A stretch of DNA of 64,000 nt from contig NZ_JABBNC010000017.1 in the NCBI RefSeq assembly GCF_012933445.1, positions 110,006-174,005 of the forward strand, given 5' to 3'. Origin of the DNA: Actinoplanes sp. TBRC 11911. Lineage in GTDB: Bacteria; Actinomycetota; Actinomycetes; Mycobacteriales; Micromonosporaceae. The notes under the pieces are model-generated. The model did no database searches and was not told the DNA's origin. It was given only the letters and a program-made list of their open reading frames with translations. Positions within the stretch are counted from its first letter, which is position 1, and each line of letters opens with the position of its first letter. The position numbers and the translations under genes are program-made. Positions 34,269 to 41,860 of the stretch are shown in pieces.

Positions 34269-35120
34269 ATGACAAGTGAACACGCGATCACGGTCGACGG
34301 CGTGCGACAGGTCTTCCACGTCGCCGGAGCCGGTCCGATATGCGTGGCCCACCCGGCCGGCCCGGGCGTCGACTATGCCTATCTGCGGTCGCCGGAGCTC
34401 GAGGACCAATTCACCATGGCCTACGTCGAACCGGTCGGAACCGGCGCTTCGGGGCGGCTGCCGGATCCGGCCGGGTATCGCCCCGAAACCTACGTACGAT
34501 TCCTGGACGCGCTGATCGGCCACCTCCGGGTGCCGTCGGTGTTCCTGCTCGGGCATTCGTACGGCGGGGTGGTCGCCCAGCTTTACACGCTCGCCCACCC
34601 GGAACGGGTCGCCGGACTGGCTCTCTATTCCACCTCGCCGATTGCCGGGCCCGAGTTCACCACCGCCGCGATGACGAATCTGGCGGCTTATCCGGCGAGT
34701 TTCCCGCACACCCCGGAGGCCGCCGCGGCCTCGCTCGCCCTGACCCGCGCCCTGGCCGCCACCGACGACGAGACGCTGACCGACTATCTGCGGCGCGCGA
34801 TGCCGGTCTTCTTCGAGGACTATTGGGCGCACCGGCTGGAATTCACCTCATTCGTCAAGTCGGTACGCGCCTGGGCGGTTCCGAGCAAAGCGCGGGAATC
34901 GCTCGCGTTCGACCTCCGCGACGACCTTCACCGGATAACCGTGCCCACGATCGTGATGACCGGGTTGTACGACTTCGTGTGCGGTCCGCGCTGGGCCCGG
35001 ATGCTGCACGCGGGCATCACGAATTCCCAGTTGGCGATCTTCGAGAACAGCGGGCACCTCGCCCACGTCGAGCAGCCCGCCGACTTCGCCCTGGCGATGG
35101 CCGCCCGGCTCCTCTCCTGA
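34269..35120 (+). CDS. Alpha/beta-fold hydrolase
   Basis: The 283-aa protein has the canonical fold of epoxide-hydrolase/esterase relatives: an oxyanion region (VAHPAGPGVDYAYL), the nucleophile elbow GHSYGGVVAQ, the acid in MTGLYDFVCGP and the His in NSGHLAHVEQP. A helical cap lies at about 140-210. ATG 34269 follows AAGGGAAG. No signal peptide, so cytoplasmic. It converges with the LAL regulator gene. Substrate unknown. Confidence 0.88.
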   Translation: MTSEHAITVDGVRQVFHVAGAGPICVAHPAGPGVDYAYLRSPELEDQFTMAYVEPVGTGASGRLPDPAGYRPETYVRFLDALIGHLRVPSVFLLGHSYGGVVAQLYTLAHPERVAGLALYSTSPIAGPEFTTAAMTNLAAYPASFPHTPEAAAASLALTRALAATDDETLTDYLRRAMPVFFEDYWAHRLEFTSFVKSVRAWAVPSKARESLAFDLRDDLHRITVPTIVMTGLYDFVCGPRWARMLHAGITNSQLAIFENSGHLAHVEQPADFALAMAARLLS

Positions 35121-35154
35121 GCAATCAGCGCAGGACGCCGGCGCCCCATCGCGG

Positions 35155-37869
35155 TCATCCGTCGCGCATCGCCGCGGTCAGCTCTCGCCGGGACGCGATG
35201 CCAAGCTTGGCGAACACCTTGCGCAGGTGCCATTCCACGGTGCGCGGGCTGAGGAACAGCAGGGCCCCGATCTCCGGGTTGGTCCGGCCGGCGATGGCCA
35301 GCCGGGCGATCTGCGTCTCCTGCGCGGTCAATCCCGGCCGTACGCCCGCGGGCCCGCCCCGGACCGCTTCCCCGCTCGCGGTCAGCTCCCGCCGGGCCCG
35401 CTCGGCGAACGCGGTGGCGCCCATGACGGCGAACGCCTCGTGCGCCGCCCGCAGCTCGGTGCGGGCCTCGCCGCGCCGTCCCGCCCGGCGCAGCCATTCC
35501 CCGTGCAGCAACCGGGTTCGCGCGGCGAGCACGGTCTGCCGGCAGGCGGTGAACCGGTCGGCCGCCTCCCGGTAGTGTTCGCCGGCCCGGTCCGGCGGCC
35601 CGGCCAGCGCGTGGGCCAGCGCCCGCAGGCCGAGCGCCCATTCGGTGGGCGCGATCGCCGTCCACCGCGTGATGAGGTCGCGGGCCTCCGCCGCGGCCGC
35701 CGTGTCCCCGGTATACGTCGCGGCCTCGACCAGTTCGCCCAGCGTCCACAGGCACACCGCGACGTCCCGGTACTCGGTCGCCGTGCGAGCCGCCGCCAGC
35801 GCCACCGGATAGTTGCCGAGACTGTTATAGAGCAACGCCTTCGCGTATCCGGCGTAGCCGATCAGGATGCCCTCGCCGCGCGCCTTGGCGTCCTCGACGG
35901 CGGCCGTGATGACGTCCAGCGCCGGTTCCTCCCGGCCCCGGTAGGCGGTCAGCGCCAGCGTCGCGGACGACTCGAACGGCAGGCCGGTGGTCCCGGTGAT
36001 CGCCTCGGCCTCGTCGATCAGCTCCCAGGCGTCGCCGAACCGGCCCATCATCATCAGGGCGCCCGCTCGGTAGACCAATGCGGCCGGCAGTGCCGTGACC
36101 GAGCCGGTCGAACGGGCGTACCGGAGGGCTTGCTCGCTGATCCGATCGGAGGTCTCCACCTGGAACACCTCGTGCGCCATCGGCGCGGTCAGCCACAGCA
36201 GGCTGAGATCCTCGTCCGTGTACGGGGTGTCGAAGGCGCGCCGCAGCAACGGGACCGCGGCCTCGTGACTGTCCAGCGTCCAGGCGATCAGACCGGCCAG
36301 CATCAGCCCGACGAAGTCGTCGGCGGGCCGCACCCGCCGCGCGGCCTCGGCGGCCCGGGTCAGCGTGTCGCCGCCGAGCCGGCCCGCGCGCAGGGCGGCG
36401 CCGATCGCCATCAGATAGGTGCGCCGGGCCGCGCCCTCGTCCAGGGTCTCCAACCGGCGGGCCGCGTCCAGCAGAGCGGGACCGGCCGCCGAGCCCGGGT
36501 TGAGCACGAACGCGATCTGCGCCCGCATGCGCTGCACCCCGGCGCGTTGCAGCGGGTCGAGCGGGCCCATCTCGGCGGCCGCGAGGAGATCCGGTACCAG
36601 GTTCGGGGCGCCCGCGTCGAGCCGGGCCCGGGCCGCGGCCAGCAGCCGGGACGCGCGCCGGCCCGGGTCCACGGTCAGCTCCGCGGCCCGTTCCAGGAAC
36701 GCGGCCGCCGCCGCCCGGCCGCCGCGCGCCAGCACCCGGCCGGCGGCGACCTCCAGCTCGGCGGCGACCTGCTCGTCCGGGCCGACCGCGGCGCCGGCCC
36801 GGTGCCAGGCCCGCCGGTCCGGTTCACGCTCGGGATCGGTGACCTCGGCCAGGGCGCGGTGCGCCGCCCGGATCTCGGCGGGTTTCGCGGACCGCCACAG
36901 CGCGGATCGCACGAGCGGGTGCCGGAAGCGGACCCGGGTGCCGAAGTCGACCAGCCCGGCGGTCTGGGCCGGTTCCGCGGCCTCCGGCGGGATGCCGAGC
37001 CGGTCCGCCGCCCGCCACAGCAGCGGCACGTTGCCGACCGGTTCCAGGGCGGCGGTGAGCAGCAGCGTGCGGGTCGATGCGGGCAGCGTGGCGATGCGGC
37101 GCTGGAAGCCCTGCTCGACCCGGCCCGCCAGCGGCGCCGGGCTGTGCACCGCCGTCCGCACGCCGAAGCCGAAGGCCAGCTCGGCCGGGCTGAGACCGCG
37201 GGGCAGTTCGAGCAGGGCGAGCGGGTTGCCGCGGGTCTCCGCGACGATCCGGTCGAGGACGCCGGGCTCGACCGGCCCGGCCAGCACCGACTCGAGCAGC
37301 GCCCGCGCGTCCGCCTCGGGCAGGCCCTCGACCCGCAGCTCCGGCAGGCCGGTCAGGATGGTCTCGTCGCCGGGCGAGCGGACCGCGAAGATCAGCGCGA
37401 CCGACTCGTCGCCGAGCCGCCGGGCCACGAACGCGAGGATCCGCCGGGACATCGGATCGAGCCATTGCACGTCGTCGACCAGGCAGATCACCGGCTGCGT
37501 GGCGGCCGCCCCGGCGAACAGGCCGAGCACCCCGAGCCCGACGACCAGCTCCTGCGGCGGCTCACCGGTGCGCAGGGCGAACGCGGTGGCGAGAGCGTCG
37601 CGCTGCGGTTCGGGCAGCCGGTCCAGGTGGGCCAGCAGCGGGGCGCAGACCTGGTGCAGGGCGGCGTAGGCGATCTCGGTCTCCACCTCGACGCCGGCGG
37701 CCCGGGTCAGCAGGCCCGGCGGCGTGTGCGCGGCCAGGTGGTCGAGCAGGGCGGTCTTGCCCGCGCCCGCCTCCCCGCGCAGCACGAGCACGCGGCTGTC
37801 CCCGGCGCGGACGCTCCGCAGCAGCGTGTCGAGCATGGCGAGCTCCCGCCGGCGTCCGCGCAACCGCAT
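35155..37869 (-). CDS. LuxR-family LAL-type (large ATP-binding) transcriptional regulator
   Basis: The 904-aa protein starts with an AAA/STAND ATPase: RGRRRELAMLDTLL, P-loop RGEAGAGKTALLDHL (about 31-45), Walker B VICLVDDVQWLDPMSRRIL. Long helical TPR-like repeats follow, then a C-terminal LuxR HTH (LTAQETQIARLAIAGRTNPEIGALLFLSPRTVEWHLRKVFAKLGI). This is the full domain set of the MalT/LAL group. ATG 37869 fits. It is separated by 29 bases from a small membrane-protein gene that would be read first, so the two may be cotranscribed. Target genes are not evident. Confidence 0.95.
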   Translation of the reverse strand: MRLRGRRRELAMLDTLLRSVRAGDSRVLVLRGEAGAGKTALLDHLAAHTPPGLLTRAAGVEVETEIAYAALHQVCAPLLAHLDRLPEPQRDALATAFALRTGEPPQELVVGLGVLGLFAGAAATQPVICLVDDVQWLDPMSRRILAFVARRLGDESVALIFAVRSPGDETILTGLPELRVEGLPEADARALLESVLAGPVEPGVLDRIVAETRGNPLALLELPRGLSPAELAFGFGVRTAVHSPAPLAGRVEQGFQRRIATLPASTRTLLLTAALEPVGNVPLLWRAADRLGIPPEAAEPAQTAGLVDFGTRVRFRHPLVRSALWRSAKPAEIRAAHRALAEVTDPEREPDRRAWHRAGAAVGPDEQVAAELEVAAGRVLARGGRAAAAAFLERAAELTVDPGRRASRLLAAARARLDAGAPNLVPDLLAAAEMGPLDPLQRAGVQRMRAQIAFVLNPGSAAGPALLDAARRLETLDEGAARRTYLMAIGAALRAGRLGGDTLTRAAEAARRVRPADDFVGLMLAGLIAWTLDSHEAAVPLLRRAFDTPYTDEDLSLLWLTAPMAHEVFQVETSDRISEQALRYARSTGSVTALPAALVYRAGALMMMGRFGDAWELIDEAEAITGTTGLPFESSATLALTAYRGREEPALDVITAAVEDAKARGEGILIGYAGYAKALLYNSLGNYPVALAAARTATEYRDVAVCLWTLGELVEAATYTGDTAAAAEARDLITRWTAIAPTEWALGLRALAHALAGPPDRAGEHYREAADRFTACRQTVLAARTRLLHGEWLRRAGRRGEARTELRAAHEAFAVMGATAFAERARRELTASGEAVRGGPAGVRPGLTAQETQIARLAIAGRTNPEIGALLFLSPRTVEWHLRKVFAKLGIASRRELTAAMRDG

Positions 37870-37898
37870 TCCCGGCAGCGTACACCGAGGTCAGCTCG

Positions 37899-38381
37899 TT
37901 ATGAGGAGGGCTCGTACCGGGCCCGCCAGACCCGGATCGCCTCGTGCCGGCGCCGTTCCCGGCGACGGTGCAGAACCACTTGCCGCAACAACTCCAACGC
38001 GGCGATGACCAGCAGCACCGGAGCGAGCAGACCGAGAAGGCTGCGCAGGCCGTACAGATACGCCGTTCCGTCGTTGACCTCCGCGGTCTCGAAGAACGGG
38101 CGGGGCCGCGCGTATTTCAGCGGCGAGCTCAGGTGGACCGGGCCCTGCACGCTCCGGCCGGTGGGGTCTTCCCACACCCCACGGCAGAAGTCGCCGCGGC
38201 ACGGCTCGGTCACGGTGACGCCCCGGCTCGCGCCGCTCAGCCAGGCGAACGAGTCGTCGCGGGTGTCGGTGCACAACAACACGATCGCCCAGATCGCGAG
38301 CGGCACCATGGCGACGGAAAGAACGACACCGGCAGCCGGAATCCGGCGCTTGAGGTGATCGGGCAGCGGATTCACGGGCAT
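37899..38381 (-). CDS. Small membrane protein, two predicted helices
   Basis: The 160-aa protein has a helix at about 15-35 (AAGVVLSVAMVPLAIWAIVLL), an extracytoplasmic loop with two Cys (EPCRGDFCRGVW), a second helix at about 108-128 (LLGLLAPVLLVIAALELL) and an Arg-rich cytoplasmic tail. ATG 38381 or the GTG just before it may be used. No family is recognised. It lies just upstream of the LAL regulator in the same direction, so a role in signalling to it is possible but unsupported. Confidence 0.6.
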   Translation of the reverse strand: MPVNPLPDHLKRRIPAAGVVLSVAMVPLAIWAIVLLCTDTRDDSFAWLSGASRGVTVTEPCRGDFCRGVWEDPTGRSVQGPVHLSSPLKYARPRPFFETAEVNDGTAYLYGLRSLLGLLAPVLLVIAALELLRQVVLHRRRERRRHEAIRVWRARYEPSS

Positions 38382-38509
38382 CACAATAGGGCGTGCCCGA
38401 GGCGGACTCCGTCGCCGCCGCCGGATATGGATTCCCCGCGTCCCCGTTTTCCGGCTGGCAGTACGTCCTACAACCGGCCGTCACGTCGCGGTACCCCGGC
38501 GGGTCTGTG

Positions 38510-39319
38510 ATGAGCCGCATGAATCCCTTGCGCGCTGTACTCGCCACGGCACTGGCCGCCACTTTCCTCGGCGGCGTCGCCACTCCGGCGCACGCCGACT
38601 TCGACCGGTCGCTGCACCTGGCCGACGCGAAGAACTTCCGCGACATCGGCGGGTACGCCACGGCGGACGGGCACACCGTACGCACCGGCGTGGTGTACCG
38701 GTCGAACAAGCTGAACGACCTGACCGCGGCCGAATGGCAGACGGTCACCGGCCACGGCGTCAACCTGGACATCGACCTGCGCAACGCGGTCGAGCGCTCG
38801 GACGACCCGGACCGTCCGGCGGCGGGCGTCGCGTACCAGGTCGCCGACGTGGTGTCGCTGAGCCACGGCATCAAGTTCCACGAGAACGCGGCCGGCACGC
38901 TCGCCGCCGCCCTCGCCGCCGGCCTGTTCTCCGGCTCGTCCGACCTGGGACAGTCGGTGGGCTACCCGTTCATGGTGAACTTCGTGGGCGCCGACTACGC
39001 GTTCCACGACGTCCTGGTCGCCGTCGAGAACCACGGCAGCGGCGCGATCGCCTACCACTGCACGGCCGGCAAGGACCGCACCGGCTGGACCACCGCCGTG
39101 CTGCTGACCCTGCTGGGGGTCCCGATGTCCACCGTGGAGTCCGACTTCCTGGCCAGCAACACCTACCTGGGCGAGCCGGACGCGGTCGAGGTGTCCTGGC
39201 TGCGCACGGCGTTCGCCGAGGCCAACCACCTGTACGGCAGCTTCGACGGCTACCTGCACCAGGGCCTGCACCTGACCGACGCCGACATCGCCGCCATCAA
39301 GGCCCGCATGCTCGTCTAG
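38510..39319 (+). CDS. Exported tyrosine (dual-specificity-like) protein phosphatase
   Basis: The 269-aa protein has a Sec signal peptide (MNPLRAVLATALAATFLGGVATPAHA) and a tyrosine phosphatase 3 (PF13350-type) domain. The N-terminal NFRDIGGYATADGHTVRTGVVYRSNKL, general DIDLRNAVERSDDPD, and P-loop HCTAGKDRTGWTTA with catalytic Cys and Arg are all present. Similar enzymes in mycobacteria (PtpB-like) act on host or lipid phosphates. ATG 38510 is used; ATG 38519 also keeps the signal. It converges with the SDR gene, 7 bases apart. Confidence 0.92.
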   Translation: MSRMNPLRAVLATALAATFLGGVATPAHADFDRSLHLADAKNFRDIGGYATADGHTVRTGVVYRSNKLNDLTAAEWQTVTGHGVNLDIDLRNAVERSDDPDRPAAGVAYQVADVVSLSHGIKFHENAAGTLAAALAAGLFSGSSDLGQSVGYPFMVNFVGADYAFHDVLVAVENHGSGAIAYHCTAGKDRTGWTTAVLLTLLGVPMSTVESDFLASNTYLGEPDAVEVSWLRTAFAEANHLYGSFDGYLHQGLHLTDADIAAIKARMLV

Positions 39320-39326
39320 TTCGTCG

Positions 39327-40103
39327 TCACGGCAGGATGGAGTCGACGTACCCACCGTCCACCCGGAGGGCACCGCCTGTCGTCGCCGAGGCCATCGGCG
39401 ACGACAGGTAGACGACCATGTTGGCGATCTCGGCCGGCTCGATGAGGCGCTGGATCAGCGACTGCGGATGGACGCGCCGCATGTACTCGCGCTGCGCCTC
39501 GTCCCACGGCAGCTCGTTGCCGACCACCTCACGGACGTAGTCCTCGCTGCCACCGGTGTGCGCCGGCCCGGCGACGACGCAGTTCACCGTGACGCCCGAG
39601 GCGGCTGCTTCCTTCGCGAACCCGCGCGACACCGCCAGCAGCGCCGTCTTCGTCATCCCCAGGTGAATCATGTGCGCCGGGATCGCCACCGCCGACTCGC
39701 CGACGATGTACACGACGCGACCCCAGCCGCGCTCGCGCATGCCCGGCAGGTAGGCGCGGGTGAGCCGGATCCCGGCGAGCACGTTGGTCTCGAAGTATCG
39801 CCGCCAGTCGTCGTCGGTGATCTCCATGGCCGGCTGTGCCCCGTAGATCCCCAGGCTGTTGATCAGAATGTCGACCCGCGGCAGCACCGCGAGCACGTCG
39901 TCGGCGTCCGTGGTGACATCCCCCGGCACCCCCACGAAATCGCCCTCCCGCAGCTCGCCCAGGGCACGATCAACCGATTCCTTCGTACGCCCGTTCACCC
40001 CGACCCGGGCGCCCGCGGCACCTAACCCGGCCGCTATGGCGAGGCCGATGCCCGAGGTGGATCCCGTCACGAGTGCCGTCTTACCGGTCAGATCAAGGCG
40101 CAT
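39327..40103 (-). CDS. SDR-family oxidoreductase lacking the catalytic tyrosine
   Basis: The 258-aa Rossmann protein has a cofactor motif TGSTSGIGLAIAAGLG, LINSLGIYG, and a C-terminal PMASATTGGALRVDGGYV. At the active site the usual Y-x-x-x-K reads L-G-M-T-K (IHLGMTKTALLAVSRG): the codon at the Tyr position is CTG while Lys is kept. Classical SDR chemistry needs that Tyr, so the enzyme may be inactive, use another residue or bind ligand only. ATG 40103 is taken from the fold boundary. It converges with the phosphatase; divergent from the EACC1 cassette with 189 bases between. Confidence 0.88.
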   Translation of the reverse strand: MRLDLTGKTALVTGSTSGIGLAIAAGLGAAGARVGVNGRTKESVDRALGELREGDFVGVPGDVTTDADDVLAVLPRVDILINSLGIYGAQPAMEITDDDWRRYFETNVLAGIRLTRAYLPGMRERGWGRVVYIVGESAVAIPAHMIHLGMTKTALLAVSRGFAKEAAASGVTVNCVVAGPAHTGGSEDYVREVVGNELPWDEAQREYMRRVHPQSLIQRLIEPAEIANMVVYLSSPMASATTGGALRVDGGYVDSILP

Positions 40104-40292
40104 AGCGGTCAAGTCTCCCCCGCCCGCACACCGGCCGCGGAACATGCGGAGGATTTCGCTTTCGCCGGCCGCTGACCTTCCGCACCGGACCGCGCAACGC
40201 TCTGACCATTTCCCGACGATTACGAATAGTGACAGATTCAATCCCCTTCGATATCGTTCCTATGCCACCGAACCAAGAAATGGGACGAAGAC
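40104..40292. other. Divergent SDR/EACC1 intergenic region
   Basis: There is no gene. The right part (40208-40262) is AT-rich (TTACGAATAGTGACAG, GATATCG) and is the likely promoter zone for the EACC1 cassette; I cannot assign exact boxes. Confidence 0.35.
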
Positions 40293-40634
40293 GTGCGATT
40301 GCAGCTCCGCGTGGAAGCGGGTCCGGAGGAGACGGAGTCCCTGCGTGACTGGTTGGCAGCGGACGCGAACGTGCAGCGTGACGGTGATCTGCGCTACGGC
40401 CGCGCCACCGACCCGGAGCACCAGGGCGTCGACATCGACGTCCTGTCGCTGGCGATCAGCAGCGCGTTGACCACGGGCGGCCTGATCCTGCAGATTCTCG
40501 ACTGGCGGCGCACCCGGCCCGGTCCCCCGGCGGTCACGGTCACCCAGGAGCGTCCCGACGGGACGGTGGTGCGCGTCGAGTCGTCCGATCCCGATGCCGT
40601 CGCCGAGATCGTGCGCAGGCTGGACAACGGCTGA
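40293..40634 (+). CDS. EACC1 (effector-associated constant component 1) protein
   Basis: The 113-aa protein shows the EACC1 layout as I know it: an N-terminal acidic segment with SLRDWLAADANVQRDG, a central hydrophobic helix (VLSLAISSALTTGGLILQIL) followed by DWRRTRPGPPAVTV, and a C-terminal VTQERPDGTVVRVESSDPDAVAEIVRRLD. EACC1 was named as an invariant partner of effectors such as caspases in predicted NTP-dependent conflict systems. The helix may place it at the membrane or in an assembly. GTG 40293 fits; its ribosome site is weak. The caspase starts 8 bases after its stop. Confidence 0.88.
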   Translation: MRLQLRVEAGPEETESLRDWLAADANVQRDGDLRYGRATDPEHQGVDIDVLSLAISSALTTGGLILQILDWRRTRPGPPAVTVTQERPDGTVVRVESSDPDAVAEIVRRLDNG

Positions 40635-40642
40635 CACGCACC

Positions 40643-41860
40643 ATGGATGTCGCGAACCCGGCGAGCTCGCGCGCGGTGCTGATCGGCTCGTCGACCTACG
40701 ACAAGCTGACACCGCTGCCGTCCGTCCGCGCCAATCTCGACGATCTCCGGGACGCGCTGACCAATGCGGACGTGTGGGGGCTGCCGGCCGGGAACGTCAC
40801 CGTCATCGACGACCCGGCCAGCCCGGTCACCGTCTACCAGGCCCTGCGCGAGGCGGCGCGAGCCACCCGGCCCGACGGCCTGCTGCTCTACTACTACGCC
40901 GGTCACGGGCTGATCGACACCAGTGATCTCATGCTCGGCCTGCCCGACACGGATCCGCGGCACCCCGACGAGCAGACCCTGCCGTACGCCAAGCTGCGCG
41001 AAGCCACCCGCGAAAGCCGTACGCCGCGCCGGGTCATCATGCTCGACTGCTGCTTCGCCGGCCGCGCGGGCCGGGAGGTGCTGTCCGCCGCCGACGCCGC
41101 GCACCGGCTCGGGCATCACGACGCTGAGGACGCGTGTCTGCTGCTCGCGGCCGGCGCCAACCGGCCGGCCAGCGCCCCGCTGCGGGAGCGCAACACGGCC
41201 TTCACCGGCGCCTTGCTGGATCTGCTGGCCAACGGCTCGGCGTTGAGCGACCCGGTGCTCACCATCCGGACCATCGCCGACGAGGTGACGCAGCAGCTGC
41301 TCGCCGGCGGACACGAGAAGCCGGAGTTGCGCCTGAGCAACCGGGCGGCCGACCTGCCGCTCGCGCGCAACATCCGGATCTGGCGGCGGGATCTGACGGG
41401 CTCGGTGCTGGAGGCCGCCAAGGACGTCACCGACCGTGAGCTCCGCGGTGCGCGGCTGCTCGTGCTCCGGCACAACGACACGGGTGCCATCGGCGTACGC
41501 CTGAACCGCCCGTCCGATCCGTTGCCCGAGTCGATGAACGGATGGCGGCCGAAGATCAGTGAGCCGAAGAGGCTCTTCGACGGCGGCCCGATCGCCCGCG
41601 ACGCGTTCATCGCGCTGGTCCGGATCAAGACGGGAGTCGACGACCCGATCCGGTTCACCCCGATCAAGGGCAAGCTCGGCTCCCTGCCGCTGACCGACGC
41701 GCAGCCCTCGGTCCGCGAGTGCGTGGCCGACATGCGGATCTTCGTCGGCTACCTGGGATGGGCGCCCGGCGGCCTGGAGCGGCTGATCAACGACGATGTG
41801 CTGACCGTGGCCGATCTCCCGGCGCCGCGGGCCACCTTCACGAGGGAGAGCGCACCGTGA
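40643..41860 (+). CDS. Caspase-family protease (EACC1-associated type) fused to a YqgE/AlgH-like domain
   Basis: Residues 8-235 are a caspase/peptidase C14 domain: VLIGSSTYDKLTPLPSVRANLDDL start, catalytic His88 in YYYAGHGLID and Cys137 in IMLDCCFAGRAG. Residues about 262-396 match the YqgE/AlgH (DUF179, UPF0301) pattern point by point: LLVLRHNDTGAIGVRLNRPSDPL, RLFDGGPIARDAFIAL and MRIFVGYLGWAPGGLERLI, like the GxxGxxxNxP, GGP and GYxxWxxGQLExEI blocks of E. coli YqgE. I do not know this fusion from other systems. On activation the protease would cleave self or partner targets. GTGA overlap (41857-41860) couples it to the SIR2 gene. Confidence 0.88.
   Translation: MDVANPASSRAVLIGSSTYDKLTPLPSVRANLDDLRDALTNADVWGLPAGNVTVIDDPASPVTVYQALREAARATRPDGLLLYYYAGHGLIDTSDLMLGLPDTDPRHPDEQTLPYAKLREATRESRTPRRVIMLDCCFAGRAGREVLSAADAAHRLGHHDAEDACLLLAAGANRPASAPLRERNTAFTGALLDLLANGSALSDPVLTIRTIADEVTQQLLAGGHEKPELRLSNRAADLPLARNIRIWRRDLTGSVLEAAKDVTDRELRGARLLVLRHNDTGAIGVRLNRPSDPLPESMNGWRPKISEPKRLFDGGPIARDAFIALVRIKTGVDDPIRFTPIKGKLGSLPLTDAQPSVRECVADMRIFVGYLGWAPGGLERLINDDVLTVADLPAPRATFTRESAP

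Noticed and set aside
39327..40241. 304-aa version of the SDR
   Set aside because: The additional 46 residues lie in the divergent promoter region and precede the normal SDR N-terminus.
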